Positions 36,492 to 46,005 of a stretch of DNA of 64,000 nt are shown one piece after another. The DNA is taken from contig NZ_CP087106.1 in the NCBI RefSeq assembly GCF_028583545.1, positions 5,811,001-5,875,000 on the forward strand. The letters run 5' to 3'. Source of the DNA: Methylobacterium sp. NMS14P (GTDB lineage: Bacteria; Pseudomonadota; Alphaproteobacteria; Rhizobiales; Beijerinckiaceae). Each line of letters starts with the position of its first letter. Within the stretch, counting starts at the first letter, position 1. The translations under genes and the position numbers were made by a program. The notes below the pieces were generated by a model that did not search any database, was not told where the DNA came from, and saw only the letters and a list, made by a program, of their open reading frames with translations.

Positions 36492-39400
36492 ATGGCGGCG
36501 ATCGTCCGACTGGCTCTGCTTCGACCCTACACCTTCGTCGTGATGTCGATCCTGATCCTGATCTTCGGGGTGATGTCTGTATTCCGGACGCCCAACGACA
36601 TTTTTCCAAGTATCGGCATCCCCGTGATCAGCGTCGTCTGGCAGTATGCCGGCCTCCCGCCGGAGGATATGTCCGGCCGCATCGTCTCGGTGTTCGAGCG
36701 CTCGCTGACGACCACGGTCAACGACATCGAGCACATCGAGTCGCAATCGGTCTCCGGCTACGGGATCGTGAAGATCTACTTCCAGCCCAACGTCGACATC
36801 ACAGCCGCTCAAGCGCAGGTCACCGCGATCTCTCAGACACAGCTCAAGCAGCTGCCGCCCGGGATCACGCCACCCCTGATGCTCGCCTACAACGCGTCGA
36901 GCGTGCCGATCATCCAGCTGGCCCTGTCGAGTGACACCCTCTCGCAGTCAGCACTGAACGATCTGGCCCAGAACTTCATCAGGCCGCAGCTCACCACGAT
37001 CCCGGGGGCTCAGCTTCCCTACGCCTACGGCGGCGCGGCACGGCAGGTGCAGATCGACCTCGATCAGTCGGCGCTCCACGCTCACGGCCTCTCGGCGGCG
37101 GATGTCGGCGCGGCGCTGGCCCGGCAGAACCTGATCACCCCGGTCGGAACCCAGAAGATCGGCACCTTCGAGTGGATCGTCGATCTCAACGACTCCCCGA
37201 AGACGATCGAGGCGTTCAACGACCTGCCGGTCAAGGTCGTGGACGGCGCCGTGGTGTTCATGCGCGACGTCGCCCATGTCCGCAACGGCTCGCCGCCGCA
37301 AACCAACGTCGTTCAGCTCGACGGCAAGAAGGGCGTGCTGATGTCGATCCTGAAGATCGGCAACGCCTCGACCCTCGACATCATCGCGGGCGTCAAGGCC
37401 CGGATACCGACCATCCAGGCAACGCTGCCGGCCGGCGTCGATCTCAAATACGTGGCCGACCAGTCGGGCTTCGTGCGCGAGTCCGTGGTGGCGGTGGTGC
37501 GCGAGGGCGTCATCGCCGCAGCGCTGACCGGTCTGATGATCCTCGTGTTTTGGGAAGCTGGCGGTCGACGCTGATCATCACGGTGTCGATCCCGCTCGCA
37601 GTTCTGTGCTCGCTGATCGCCCTCTCGGCGCTCGGCCAGACCATCAACGTCATGACGCTCGGCGGCCTCGCACTGGCGGTGGGCATCCTCGTCGACGACG
37701 CCACCGTGACGATCGAGAACATCAACCGGCACATGGAGGAGTTTGACGAGGATATCGTCACGGCGATCACCCGCGGCGCGCAAGAGATCATGCCGCCGGC
37801 CACCATCGCGCTCTTCTGCATCTGCATCGCCTTCGTGCCGCTGCTGGCGCTGGGCGGCGTCGCCGGCTTCCTGTTCCGGCCGCTGGCGATGGCGGTGGTG
37901 TTCGCGATGATCGCGTCCTACGGCCTCACGTACACGTTGGTGCCGACGCTGGCGCGCTATCTCCTGGCCGAACACGCACGCGGCGATGCCGCGGGCGTTC
38001 GCCCCGGAGCCTTCACCCGTTTCCAGCGGAGCTTCGAGCGCCGCTTCGAAGCCTTGCGCCAGGGCTATCTCGGCCTGCTCGCCCTGGCGCTGTCGCACCG
38101 GAAGCTGTTTGCCGGAGGCTTTCTCACGGTGGTCGCAGTGTCGTTCGGCCTCGTTCCCTATCTCGGACGCGACTTCTTCCCCGAAGTCGATGCGGGCGCG
38201 CTGCGCATCCACCTGCGGGCTCCGACAGGAACGCGTATCGAGGAGATGACGGCGCTGACCGGGCGGGTTGAGGGACGGGTGCGCGCCCTGATCCCGCAGG
38301 AACGCGTAGCCAGCGTCGTCAACAATATCGGCCTGCCGATCAGCGGCATCAACATTTCTTACGGCAACAGCGGCACCATCGGCACCTTCGACGCCGACAT
38401 GCTGGTGACGCTGAACGCAGGAGAAGGGGTTTCCACGGCCGCGCTGAGTCGGAGCTTGCGCGAGCGGCTGCCGCAGGACTTTCCCGGCATGACCTTCTCG
38501 TTCCTGCCGGCCGACATCGTCAGCCAGATCCTCAACTTCGGTTCGCCGGCCGCCCTGGACGTGCAGGTGGCGGGCGCCGACGTCGAGGGCGGGCGCGACT
38601 ACGCCAACAAGCTGCTGGCGCGGGTCCGTCGGGTGGCCGGGGTCGCAGACGCCCGCATCCAGGAGCAGGCGAATAATCCGGCTCTCAAGGTCGACTTCAA
38701 CCGTGGGCTGGCCGGCGTCGTCGGCCTCACCGAAGGCGATGCCGCCCAGAGCATCCAGGCCAGCCTCTCGGGCAGCACGCAGACCGCTCCGACCTACTGG
38801 CTCGACCCACGAAACGGCGTCTCGTACCCGGTGTCTGTTCAGACCCCGCAATATGCCATCGACACACTGGGCGATCTCAACAACCTGCCGATCACCGCGG
38901 CGCGCTCGGATCAGCTCCTGGGCGGCCTCGCGACCGTCGTCCCCGAGCCCCTGAGTGCCGTGGTGACGGACTACAACATCGCGCGCACCGTCAACATCCT
39001 GGCGACGACGCAGGACCGCGACCTCGGGAGCGTCGCGGCGGACATCCAGCGGGCGATCGACGACACGCGGGGAGACCTGCCGAAGGGATTGACCGTCACA
39101 GTGCGCGGGCAGGCGGTCACGATGGCCAACGCCTACCAGCAGTTGCTGGTCGGCCTCGCGTTCTCGATCGTGCTCATCTACCTGCTCATCGTCATCAACT
39201 TCCAATCCTGGGTCGACCCGTTCGTCATCGTGATGGCGCTGCCGGCCGCGCTGGCCGGTATCGTGTGGATGCTGTTTGCCACCCACACGCACGTCTCCGT
39301 CCCGGCGCTGACTGGGGCGATCATGTGCATGGGCGTGGCTACCGCCAATTCAATCCTGGTCATCAGCTTCGCTCGCGAGCAGCTCCGCGCCGGCCGTACG

Positions 39401-39685
39401 GCGATCGGGGCTGCTCTGGCGGCGGGCGCGACGCGCCTACGGCCTGTGATGATGACCGCGCTCGCGATGATTATCGGCATGGCGCCGATGGCGATCGAGC
39501 CCGGTCAGAACGCGCCGCTGGGCCGTGCCGTCATCGGTGGCCTGCTCGTCGCTACGCTGGCGACGCTGTTCTTCGTGCCGGTGGTCTTCAGCATCGTGCA
39601 CGGCCGGTCCCGCCGCGTTGGTGAGGCCGCGCCCGGCCCGTCATCCGACTCCGCGACCGGCACCGTGCCGTCCCCGTCCGCCTAG
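36492..39685 (+). pseudogene. RND efflux permease, one-base frameshift
   Basis: An RND (HAE1/AcrB-like) permease of about 1,060 residues in two frames. Frame one, from ATG 36492, covers TM1 (TFVVMSILILIFGVMSVF) and the first periplasmic porter domain and ends at 37574 just after GLMILVF. The rest (LGSWRSTLIITVSIPLAVL to 39685) is one frame over. The junction reads GTGTTTTGGGAAGC near 37549, where one C appears lost from TTTCTGGGA. The second frame has the family ILVDDATVTIEN motif (TM4 Asp pair) and VATANSILVISFA. As written the pump is inactive. The adaptor gene follows 13 bp later and is intact. Confidence 0.88.
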
Positions 39686-39698
39686 ATCCGGAATCATC

Positions 39699-40928
39699 AT
39701 GCACAGTTCAGAGGACGCCCCGGAGCCCAAGATGCCCGCGAAGCGGAAGGTGGCCACACTCCTATCGGGCATGGCGGTCGGGGCCGCCGCGCTCGCCTGG
39801 GTCGGCATCAGTGACCGTGCGAGAGGTATGCAGGAGGTCGATGCTTGGACCGAGCGTCAGGCGGTGCCCACCGTTCGGGTGGTCCATGCGCAGCGCGGCC
39901 CTATGAACGAGGACTTGAGCCTGCCCGGCTCGCTTAGCGCCTACTACACCGGCTCGCTCTATGCGCGCGCCAGCGGCTACGTCACAGCCTGGCATAAGGA
40001 CCTGGGTGCACGCGTCCGTAAGGACGAAGTCCTGGTGCAGATCTCGGCACCGGATCTCGATCAGCAGCTCGCCGAGGCGCGCGCCACGCTCACCCAGCTC
40101 CAGGCGGCGGTCGATCAAGCCCAGGCGAACGCCGACCTCAGCGCGGCCACCAACAAGCGCACCACCCGCCTCGTGGCGCAGGGCTGGTCGAGCGAGGAGC
40201 GTGGCGACACAGACCGCTTCACCGCGGCATCGCGCACCGCGGCCCTGTCGGTCGCCAAGGCGAACCTCGTCGCCCAGCAGGCGAATGTCGGAAGGCTGGA
40301 GGAACTGACGCGGTTCAAGGAGATCAAGGCACCCTTCGACGGCGTCGTGACCGCGCGCAACGTCGATCTCGGAGACCTTCTGACAGCCGGCGGAACCTCG
40401 GGGAAGCCCCTCTACCGCGTTTCCGACATCCATCGCGTGCGCGTCTACGTGAATGTCCCGCAGGCGTTCCTCGGGGCGATGAAGCCGGGCCTCAAGGCCT
40501 CCATGCGTGTGCCGGGGCTGGAGGAGACGTTCACCGCCGAGGTCACCTCAACTGCGAACTCCGTCGCGGAGGACTCGCGCAAGGGGCTCGTCGAGCTGCA
40601 AGCCGAAAATCCGGACGGACGGCTCTGGCCGGGCGCTTTCGTCGAGGTGCAATTCCACATGCCGTCGAACCCGGGAGCCCTGCGCGTTCCCACGACCGCT
40701 TTGGTTTTCAACCGCAACGGAATCCTCGTCGCGCAGGTCCAGGACGATAACCGGATCGTGCTGAAGCCGGTAACGCTCGGCCGCAACCTCGGCAACGACG
40801 TCGAAGTGCGCTCGGGTATTACAACTGCCGAACGGCTCATCGACAACCCGCAGGAGTTCCTGGCGTCCGGCGACCTCGTCCGTGTTGCCGGGCAAGATGC
40901 ACCCCCGCACACCGCATCGGCGGAATGA
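39699..40928 (+). CDS. RND efflux periplasmic adaptor (HlyD/MFP family)
   Basis: A 409-residue membrane fusion protein. Residues about 20-40 form the membrane anchor (LLSGMAVGAAALAWVGI). The lipoyl halves are at GSLYARASGYVTAWHKDLGARVRKDEVLVQIS and FKEIKAPFDGVVTARNVDLGDLL, with a helical hairpin between, followed by beta-barrel segments (VRVYVNVPQAFLGAMKPG). It would link the upstream permease to an outer-membrane channel; no channel gene is present here. Permease-before-adaptor order and the short gap suggest one transcript. Confidence 0.92.
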   Translation: MHSSEDAPEPKMPAKRKVATLLSGMAVGAAALAWVGISDRARGMQEVDAWTERQAVPTVRVVHAQRGPMNEDLSLPGSLSAYYTGSLYARASGYVTAWHKDLGARVRKDEVLVQISAPDLDQQLAEARATLTQLQAAVDQAQANADLSAATNKRTTRLVAQGWSSEERGDTDRFTAASRTAALSVAKANLVAQQANVGRLEELTRFKEIKAPFDGVVTARNVDLGDLLTAGGTSGKPLYRVSDIHRVRVYVNVPQAFLGAMKPGLKASMRVPGLEETFTAEVTSTANSVAEDSRKGLVELQAENPDGRLWPGAFVEVQFHMPSNPGALRVPTTALVFNRNGILVAQVQDDNRIVLKPVTLGRNLGNDVEVRSGITTAERLIDNPQEFLASGDLVRVAGQDAPPHTASAE

Positions 40929-41511
40929 TCCCGCAGGACTCTTCGCGGTCAGCAGCAGCACTCAATCGACCGACGGTCTTCGGACCGTTTCGATCGAGAG
41001 GATCGGCCAGAACCGGGCTAACACTCCGCAAGCGACGGCCGCTTTGCGGCGCCTCAAGCTCCGCAATAGACGGTCCGTAACAGACGGACGGCTTCCGGCC
41101 AGACGGTATCAGGCCGGATCGTCGTCGCACCCAGGACCGGACGTTCGGCTTCGCGCCCAATTCGGTCATTCGGTGCACACTGCCGTGTTCTCCGAAGCGG
41201 ACGCTCCGGCAGCTCCACGCATAAGACCGAGGATCGCGCGCACGTGCTCTCGATTGGCGAGGAGATCCAGGCAAGGAATGTCGCCCCGCTGATCCGCGCT
41301 GAGGCCGTCGCGGCGGATGCGTCTTCGTTCGGACCTGCCTGAACAAGGTGGAGAACCACCTCGAACGTGTTCGCGCCGAGGCGTTCTGAGAACGGATCAT
41401 GCAGGAAGTCGCCTAATATTGGCTACGGAATCGCCTTCGGGCGGACGATAGTCGCTCTCCCGAGGAGCGACGTGGCGCTGGTCAGCCCATCGCATTGCGG
41501 AGTTCGCCTAC
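40929..41511. other. Intergenic stretch with a dispersed repeat
   Basis: No gene supported. It contains one copy of a repeat shared with 49497-49606. Confidence 0.5.
41096..41216 (+). repeat. Dispersed intergenic repeat, copy A
   Basis: It shares blocks with 49497-49606: GCCGGATCGTC, then ACCGGACGTTCGGCTTCGCG, then TTCTCCGAAGCGGACGCT, in the same order and spacing. Shorter relatives lie at about 35045-35110, 47447-47525 and 49450-49495. Confidence 0.7.
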
Positions 41512-42027
41512 GTGGATGTCGTCGAGATCCATCGCTCGCCGTGGCGGGCCATCGGCCTCTTCCTGGCCTCCATCGGTTTCACGGCCTTCGCAAGGTGGCT
41601 GATCTATGCGCACCCGACAATTGGGCGCACGGCCGTGACGCCCGGAAGCTTCGCCGAGTTCGAGGCCTATGCCGGCGTCGCGTTCTTCGGCCTCTGTACG
41701 GTGCTGATATTCCCCAAGCTGTTCCAGTCGAAACCGGTGGTGTCCGTCGGGTCGCGCGGGATCTACGATCGCAGGCTATCGACCGACTGGATCCCCTGGG
41801 AGACGATCCGCAGCGTGACGCCGATGCAGATCCAGCGGCAGCGCATGCTGGTGCTGGAGATCGACCCGGCGGCCGACGCGCATCTGCCCTGGACGAAAGG
41901 GGCGCGCCGCAGGGCCAAACTGAACTGGGTCTTCGGGCGGTCCGGATACTGGATGACGGCGGCCGATCTGCGCGGCGGCTTCCCGGCATTGGCCGAGGCG
42001 GTGTCCGCGGCCCGGCGCGGCGCGTAG
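41512..42027 (+). CDS. STM3941-like membrane protein
   Basis: A 171-residue protein: EIHRSPWRAIGLFLASIGFT opens with a short beta strand and a first TM helix, a second TM follows (VAFFGLCTVLIFPKLF), then a PH-like part with VGSRGIYDRRLSTDWIPWETI. This is the layout of STM3941-family proteins, whose role is unknown. The start is GTG 41512. It stands alone between the efflux operon and convergent ligD. Confidence 0.75.
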   Translation: MDVVEIHRSPWRAIGLFLASIGFTAFARWLIYAHPTIGRTAVTPGSFAEFEAYAGVAFFGLCTVLIFPKLFQSKPVVSVGSRGIYDRRLSTDWIPWETIRSVTPMQIQRQRMLVLEIDPAADAHLPWTKGARRRAKLNWVFGRSGYWMTAADLRGGFPALAEAVSAARRGA

Positions 42028-42087
42028 CCTGCGGTCCGCCGGCTATTCCATCGCCGCCCGTTCGCTCATCCGGGAACTGACCCGGTG

Positions 42088-44598
42088 TCAGGTTCGTCGA
42101 CGCCCGCGTTTACCGGCTGCTTCCAGAGGCCGCGCGGCACGCTCGAAGCCGGCCCAGAAACCCTTGCCGAGCGCCGCCAGGCGACCGGGCAGGGTGGCGA
42201 CGTCGAAACGCGCTCCGGAACCGAGGGACGGGAGTTCGTCCCAGCCGACCGGCACCGAGACCGGCGCTCCCGCGCGGGTGCGGGTCGAGAAGGCCGCGAC
42301 CGCGGTCGCACCACGCTGGTTGCGCAGGTAGTCGATGAAGATGCGGCCGTCCCTGGCCTTCTTCGACACGATCGCGACGTAGCGGTCGGGCGCGTCCCTG
42401 GCCATCTCGGAGGCGAGGCGCTTGGAGAATGCCTTCGCTTCGTCCCACCCGGCCTTCGGTTCGACCGGGACGACGACGTGCAGTCCCTTGCCGCCGGTCG
42501 TCTTGACGAAGGCGCCGAACCCCGAGCTTCGCAGACGCTCTCGGACCTCCAGCGCGCCGGCGACGAGGTCGGTCCAGGCCACCCCGTCCCCGGGATCCAG
42601 ATCGAAGACCAAGCGGTCCGGCCGATCCGGGTCGGCGGCCGTCGCGCCCCAGGGATGGATCTCGAGGACGCTCGCCTGGACCAGGGCGCGCAGGCCATCC
42701 AGGTCGCCGATCACGACCGCCTTCCCGGTCTCGCCTTCGAGGACGCGGAGAAGGCGTTCGTCGATCCCGGCCCAGCCGTGCTTCTGGTAGAAGCACGAGC
42801 CGAGGCCGTCCGGGCACCGGACGAGGGACAGGGGCCTGTCGATCACGTGCGGCAGGATGCGGTCGGCGATCTCGGCATAGTACTCGGCCAAGCCCTCCTT
42901 CGTCAGGCCGACGTCGGGCCAGAGCACGCGATCCGGATGCGTGAGCGTCACGGTCTCCTCCGCGGTTCTCCGCTTCGGCACCCGTGGGGGTGCCGGCGCC
43001 GCCTCCCGGACGACCTCGTCGGGTGCCACGTCTGTCCGGACGGTCTTGAACGACGCGTGCCGCAGCTGGCCGTCGTCCGTCCATCCGCGGAAGGTCACCT
43101 CGCAGACGAGGCGCGGCTCCACCCATCGGGCGTTGCGGCGCGCCTGAGGTGACAGCTCGGCGTCGAACGGAGGTGCCGGTATCCGCAGAGGCTCCAGCTT
43201 CGCCCGGAGCTCGCGCGCGACCGCGTCGCCGAACCCCGTGCCCACCCGACCGACGTGGACGAGGGTACCGTCCTGGTGCGTGCCCAGGATCAACGAGCCG
43301 ACGGATTTCGGGCCCGTGCCGGAGGGCATGAAGCCCGCGACGACGAACTCCTGGGAGCCGGTGCATTTCACCTTGCGCCAGAGATCGCTTCGTCCGGAGC
43401 GGTAGGCCGCGTCGGCCCGCTTGGCGACGATGCCTTCGAGCCCGAGGCGGCAGGCATGGCGGGCCATGGACGCACCGTCGTCGACGAGATGCTCGCTGAA
43501 CCGGATCCGGTCGGCGGACCCCGCATCGTCTAGGCTCTGCAGCAGCAGAGCCTTGCGCTCGGTCAGGGGGAGGGCGCGGATGTCCTTGCCGTCGAGGTAG
43601 AGCAAGTCGAAGGCGTAGAAGAGCGCCGCGCCCGTGTCGCCGTCGGCGAGGGCCTGCTGGAGCGCGGAGAAGCTCGAGATGCCGCTCGCGTTCTCGACGA
43701 CGATCTCGCCGTCGATCAGAGCGGAGTGCAGCTTCAGCTCCTCGAGGGCCTTCGCGATCGGCTCGAACTTCGACGTCCAGTCGAGGCCGGAGCGCGTCGA
43801 CAGCTTCACGGTGCCGCCGTCGATGCGCGCCTGCATGCGGTAGCCGTCGTGCTTGATCTCGTACAGCCAGCCCTCTCCGGTCGGCGCCGCGTCGACGAGG
43901 GTCGCCAAGGCAGGCTCGACGAAGGGCGGCAGCACGCCTTTGCGGGCGCGCGGGGACTGGGCCGAGGCGGGCTTCGTCACGCGCGTCGAGGCGACCTTCG
44001 CGCGTGCCGCATGGTCGGGTCTGACCTCGCCGCCGGCGGCGAGGTCGCGATTGGTCCGGCCCGACAGGACCGACGCGTCGTGCTCGCCGAGGATGTCGCC
44101 CTCGCGGCGGGCATGCTCGTCCTCGGCCTTCATCAGCAGCCACGGCTGCTTCTTCTCGCCGCCGCGGCCCTTCATGCGCACGAGATGCCACCGGCCGCCG
44201 AGCCGCTCGCCCCGCAGAACGAATTCGAGGTGGCCCTTCTCGAGGCCGGCGGCCGGATCGCCGACCGGCTCCCAGGACCCTATGTCCCAGACGATCATGG
44301 TCCCGCCGCCGTACTGGCCCTTGGGGATCGCCCCTTCCCAGCGCAGGTAGTCGAGGGGATGGTCCTCGGTCCGTACCGCGAGCCGCTTCTCGGCCGGCGA
44401 CAGGCTCGGCCCGCGGGTGACGGCCCAGCTCTTGAGCACTCCGTCCATCTCCAGCCGCAGGTCGTAGTGCAGGCGTCGGGCGTCGTGCTTCTGGACGACG
44501 AAGCGCGCCTTGGCGGTCTTCCGCCCGCGGCGTCCCCGCGGCTCGGACGAGGCCTCGAAATCCCGCTTCTCGCGGTACGGCTTCAGGAGCTCGGACAT
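42088..44598 (-). CDS. ligD: NHEJ DNA ligase D
   Basis: An 836-residue three-domain enzyme. Residues 30-170 form the 3'-phosphoesterase (HDARRLHYDLRLEMDG, GTMIVWDIGSWEP). Residues 215-520 are the ATP-dependent ligase with catalytic Lys in YEIKHDGYRMQ, then DGEIVVEN and the C-terminal OB part. Residues 560-830 are the polymerase/primase with VLWPDVGLTKEGLAEYY, HPWGATAADPDRPDRLVFD and metal-binding DLDPGDGVAW. Domain order PE-LIG-POL is one of the known arrangements. It repairs double-strand breaks together with Ku, which is divergent 205 bp away. ATG 44598 was chosen because homology begins there. Confidence 0.96.
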   Translation of the reverse strand: MSELLKPYREKRDFEASSEPRGRRGRKTAKARFVVQKHDARRLHYDLRLEMDGVLKSWAVTRGPSLSPAEKRLAVRTEDHPLDYLRWEGAIPKGQYGGGTMIVWDIGSWEPVGDPAAGLEKGHLEFVLRGERLGGRWHLVRMKGRGGEKKQPWLLMKAEDEHARREGDILGEHDASVLSGRTNRDLAAGGEVRPDHAARAKVASTRVTKPASAQSPRARKGVLPPFVEPALATLVDAAPTGEGWLYEIKHDGYRMQARIDGGTVKLSTRSGLDWTSKFEPIAKALEELKLHSALIDGEIVVENASGISSFSALQQALADGDTGAALFYAFDLLYLDGKDIRALPLTERKALLLQSLDDAGSADRIRFSEHLVDDGASMARHACRLGLEGIVAKRADAAYRSGRSDLWRKVKCTGSQEFVVAGFMPSGTGPKSVGSLILGTHQDGTLVHVGRVGTGFGDAVARELRAKLEPLRIPAPPFDAELSPQARRNARWVEPRLVCEVTFRGWTDDGQLRHASFKTVRTDVAPDEVVREAAPAPPRVPKRRTAEETVTLTHPDRVLWPDVGLTKEGLAEYYAEIADRILPHVIDRPLSLVRCPDGLGSCFYQKHGWAGIDERLLRVLEGETGKAVVIGDLDGLRALVQASVLEIHPWGATAADPDRPDRLVFDLDPGDGVAWTDLVAGALEVRERLRSSGFGAFVKTTGGKGLHVVVPVEPKAGWDEAKAFSKRLASEMARDAPDRYVAIVSKKARDGRIFIDYLRNQRGATAVAAFSTRTRAGAPVSVPVGWDELPSLGSGARFDVATLPGRLAALGKGFWAGFERAARPLEAAGKRGRRRT

Positions 44599-44803
44599 GA
44601 CTTTCGGCAAACCGCCGCGGTCGAAGGCCGGTTCCGGAATGCCGCTCCGACTACGGGGACAGACAAGAACTCGCAAATTATCCACAGGGCGGACTGTGCA
44701 GGAACGAGTCGAGAGCGACTCTCGTTGAGTCGCCGAATTCGTGATCGGCACCGCATTGACTCATCGCCGGCAACGAATACTTGTGCGAATTCTGGAGGCT
44801 GCG

Positions 44804-45712
44804 GTGGCATCGCGCGCCAATTGGAAGGGGCACCTGAGACTTTCGCTCGTCTCCTGCGCCGTCGGTCTGTATCCGGCGGTCAGCTCGTCGCGGGACCTGA
44901 AGTGCCACACGATCAACCGCGAGACCGGCAACCGCGTGAAGCAGCTGCTGGTCGACTCGGTGACAGGCGAGAGCGTCGATCGCGACGACCAAGTGAAGGG
45001 CTGCGAGGTCGCCAAGGACGAGCTCGTCCCCGTCGAGGACGAGGAGCTCAGCGAGATCGCGCTGGAAAGCACGCACACGATCAACATCGAGGCGTTCTGC
45101 AGGCGCGAGGAGGTCGACGAGCGCTACCTCGACAAGCCATACTACCTCGCGGCCGAGGACAAGGTCTCCCGCGAAGCGTTCGCCGTCATCCGGGATGCGA
45201 TGAAGAAGAAGGGGATGGCGGGCCTGGCGCGGATCGTTATCTACAAGCGGGAGCGCGTCGTCCTGATCGAGCCCTACGGCAAGGGCCTGCTGGCGACCCT
45301 GCTGCGGTACCAGGACGAGGTGCGGTCGCCCACCGCCTACTTCGAGGACATGCCGGACGGCAATCCGACAGACGAGATGCGGTCCCTGGCCGAGGAGCTG
45401 ATCGCCCGGTCGACGAGGAAGTTCGATCCGTCGAAGTTCGAGGATCGCTACGAGGAGGCGCTCATCGCGCTGGTTAAGGGCAAGGCGAAGAAGCCCGAGA
45501 AGGGCAAGGGTCGATCGAAGGCGGCGGCATCGAGCTCCGGCAACGTCGTCAACCTGATGGAGGCCCTCAGGCGCAGCATCGACTCAGAGAAGGGTGGATC
45601 CTCCGCTCAGCCGGCCGCTGTCCGGAAGAAGGCGGGTTCGAAGCGGTCGCGGCCAAATTCGACCCGCGACGCGGGCAAGGCGACGTCCTCGAAGCCGCGG
45701 AAGGCCGCGTGA
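44804..45712 (+). CDS. ku: NHEJ end-binding protein Ku
   Basis: A 302-residue bacterial Ku. The core (LRLSLVSCAVGLYPAVSS, IEAFCRREEVDERYLDKPYYL, RIVIYKRERVVLIEPYGKGLL) forms the DNA-encircling ring. The C-terminal ~70 residues are Lys/Ala-rich (KGKAKKPEKGKGRSKAAASS), a known DNA-binding extension. It binds broken ends as a homodimer and recruits LigD. GTG 44804 has GGAGG seven bases upstream. The stop overlaps the next gene start. Confidence 0.95.
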   Translation: MASRANWKGHLRLSLVSCAVGLYPAVSSSRDLKCHTINRETGNRVKQLLVDSVTGESVDRDDQVKGCEVAKDELVPVEDEELSEIALESTHTINIEAFCRREEVDERYLDKPYYLAAEDKVSREAFAVIRDAMKKKGMAGLARIVIYKRERVVLIEPYGKGLLATLLRYQDEVRSPTAYFEDMPDGNPTDEMRSLAEELIARSTRKFDPSKFEDRYEEALIALVKGKAKKPEKGKGRSKAAASSSGNVVNLMEALRRSIDSEKGGSSAQPAAVRKKAGSKRSRPNSTRDAGKATSSKPRKAA

Positions 45713-45990
45713 TGGCCGCTCGTCCGCTCCGGCCTCCGGCCCTGGTCCTCTCCCGTAGCGGCGCACGGCGGCGACGGGCGTGCCGAATGCTCGAGAGACT
45801 CGGCTACCACCCGCTCGGGTTCTCCTCCAACAAGGATGCGGAGGCGTGGCTGGAGGAGGACACGCCGGAAGCCGCGATCGTGGACGATCCCTGCGATCGC
45901 GAACTGGAAGGCCTGTTCGGCGTCCTCAAGGCGCGGAACGTCGATCTGATCGCCCTGGATGGCCCGCCGCCGCAGCCTTCCAAGGCGTGA
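45712..45990 (+). CDS. Small receiver-like protein coupled to ku
   Basis: A 92-residue protein. ALVLSRSGARRRRACRMLER and LGYHPLGFSSNKDAEAWLEE, then AAIVDDPCDRELEGLFGVLKAR, follow the beta/alpha pattern of a CheY-like receiver, with an Asp pair (VDD) where the phospho-acceptor lies. The C-terminal helix is missing, so it is a short or degenerate receiver. Its ATG overlaps the ku stop (TGATG), so it is co-translated with Ku. Confidence 0.65.
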   Translation: MAARPLRPPALVLSRSGARRRRACRMLERLGYHPLGFSSNKDAEAWLEEDTPEAAIVDDPCDRELEGLFGVLKARNVDLIALDGPPPQPSKA

Positions 45991-46005
45991 GGCTGGAAAT
46001 TCCGG

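Noticed and set aside
37540..37560. Programmed frameshift in the RND permease
   Set aside because: No slippery heptamer with a downstream structure, and RND permeases are not known to use recoding; a lost base is simpler.
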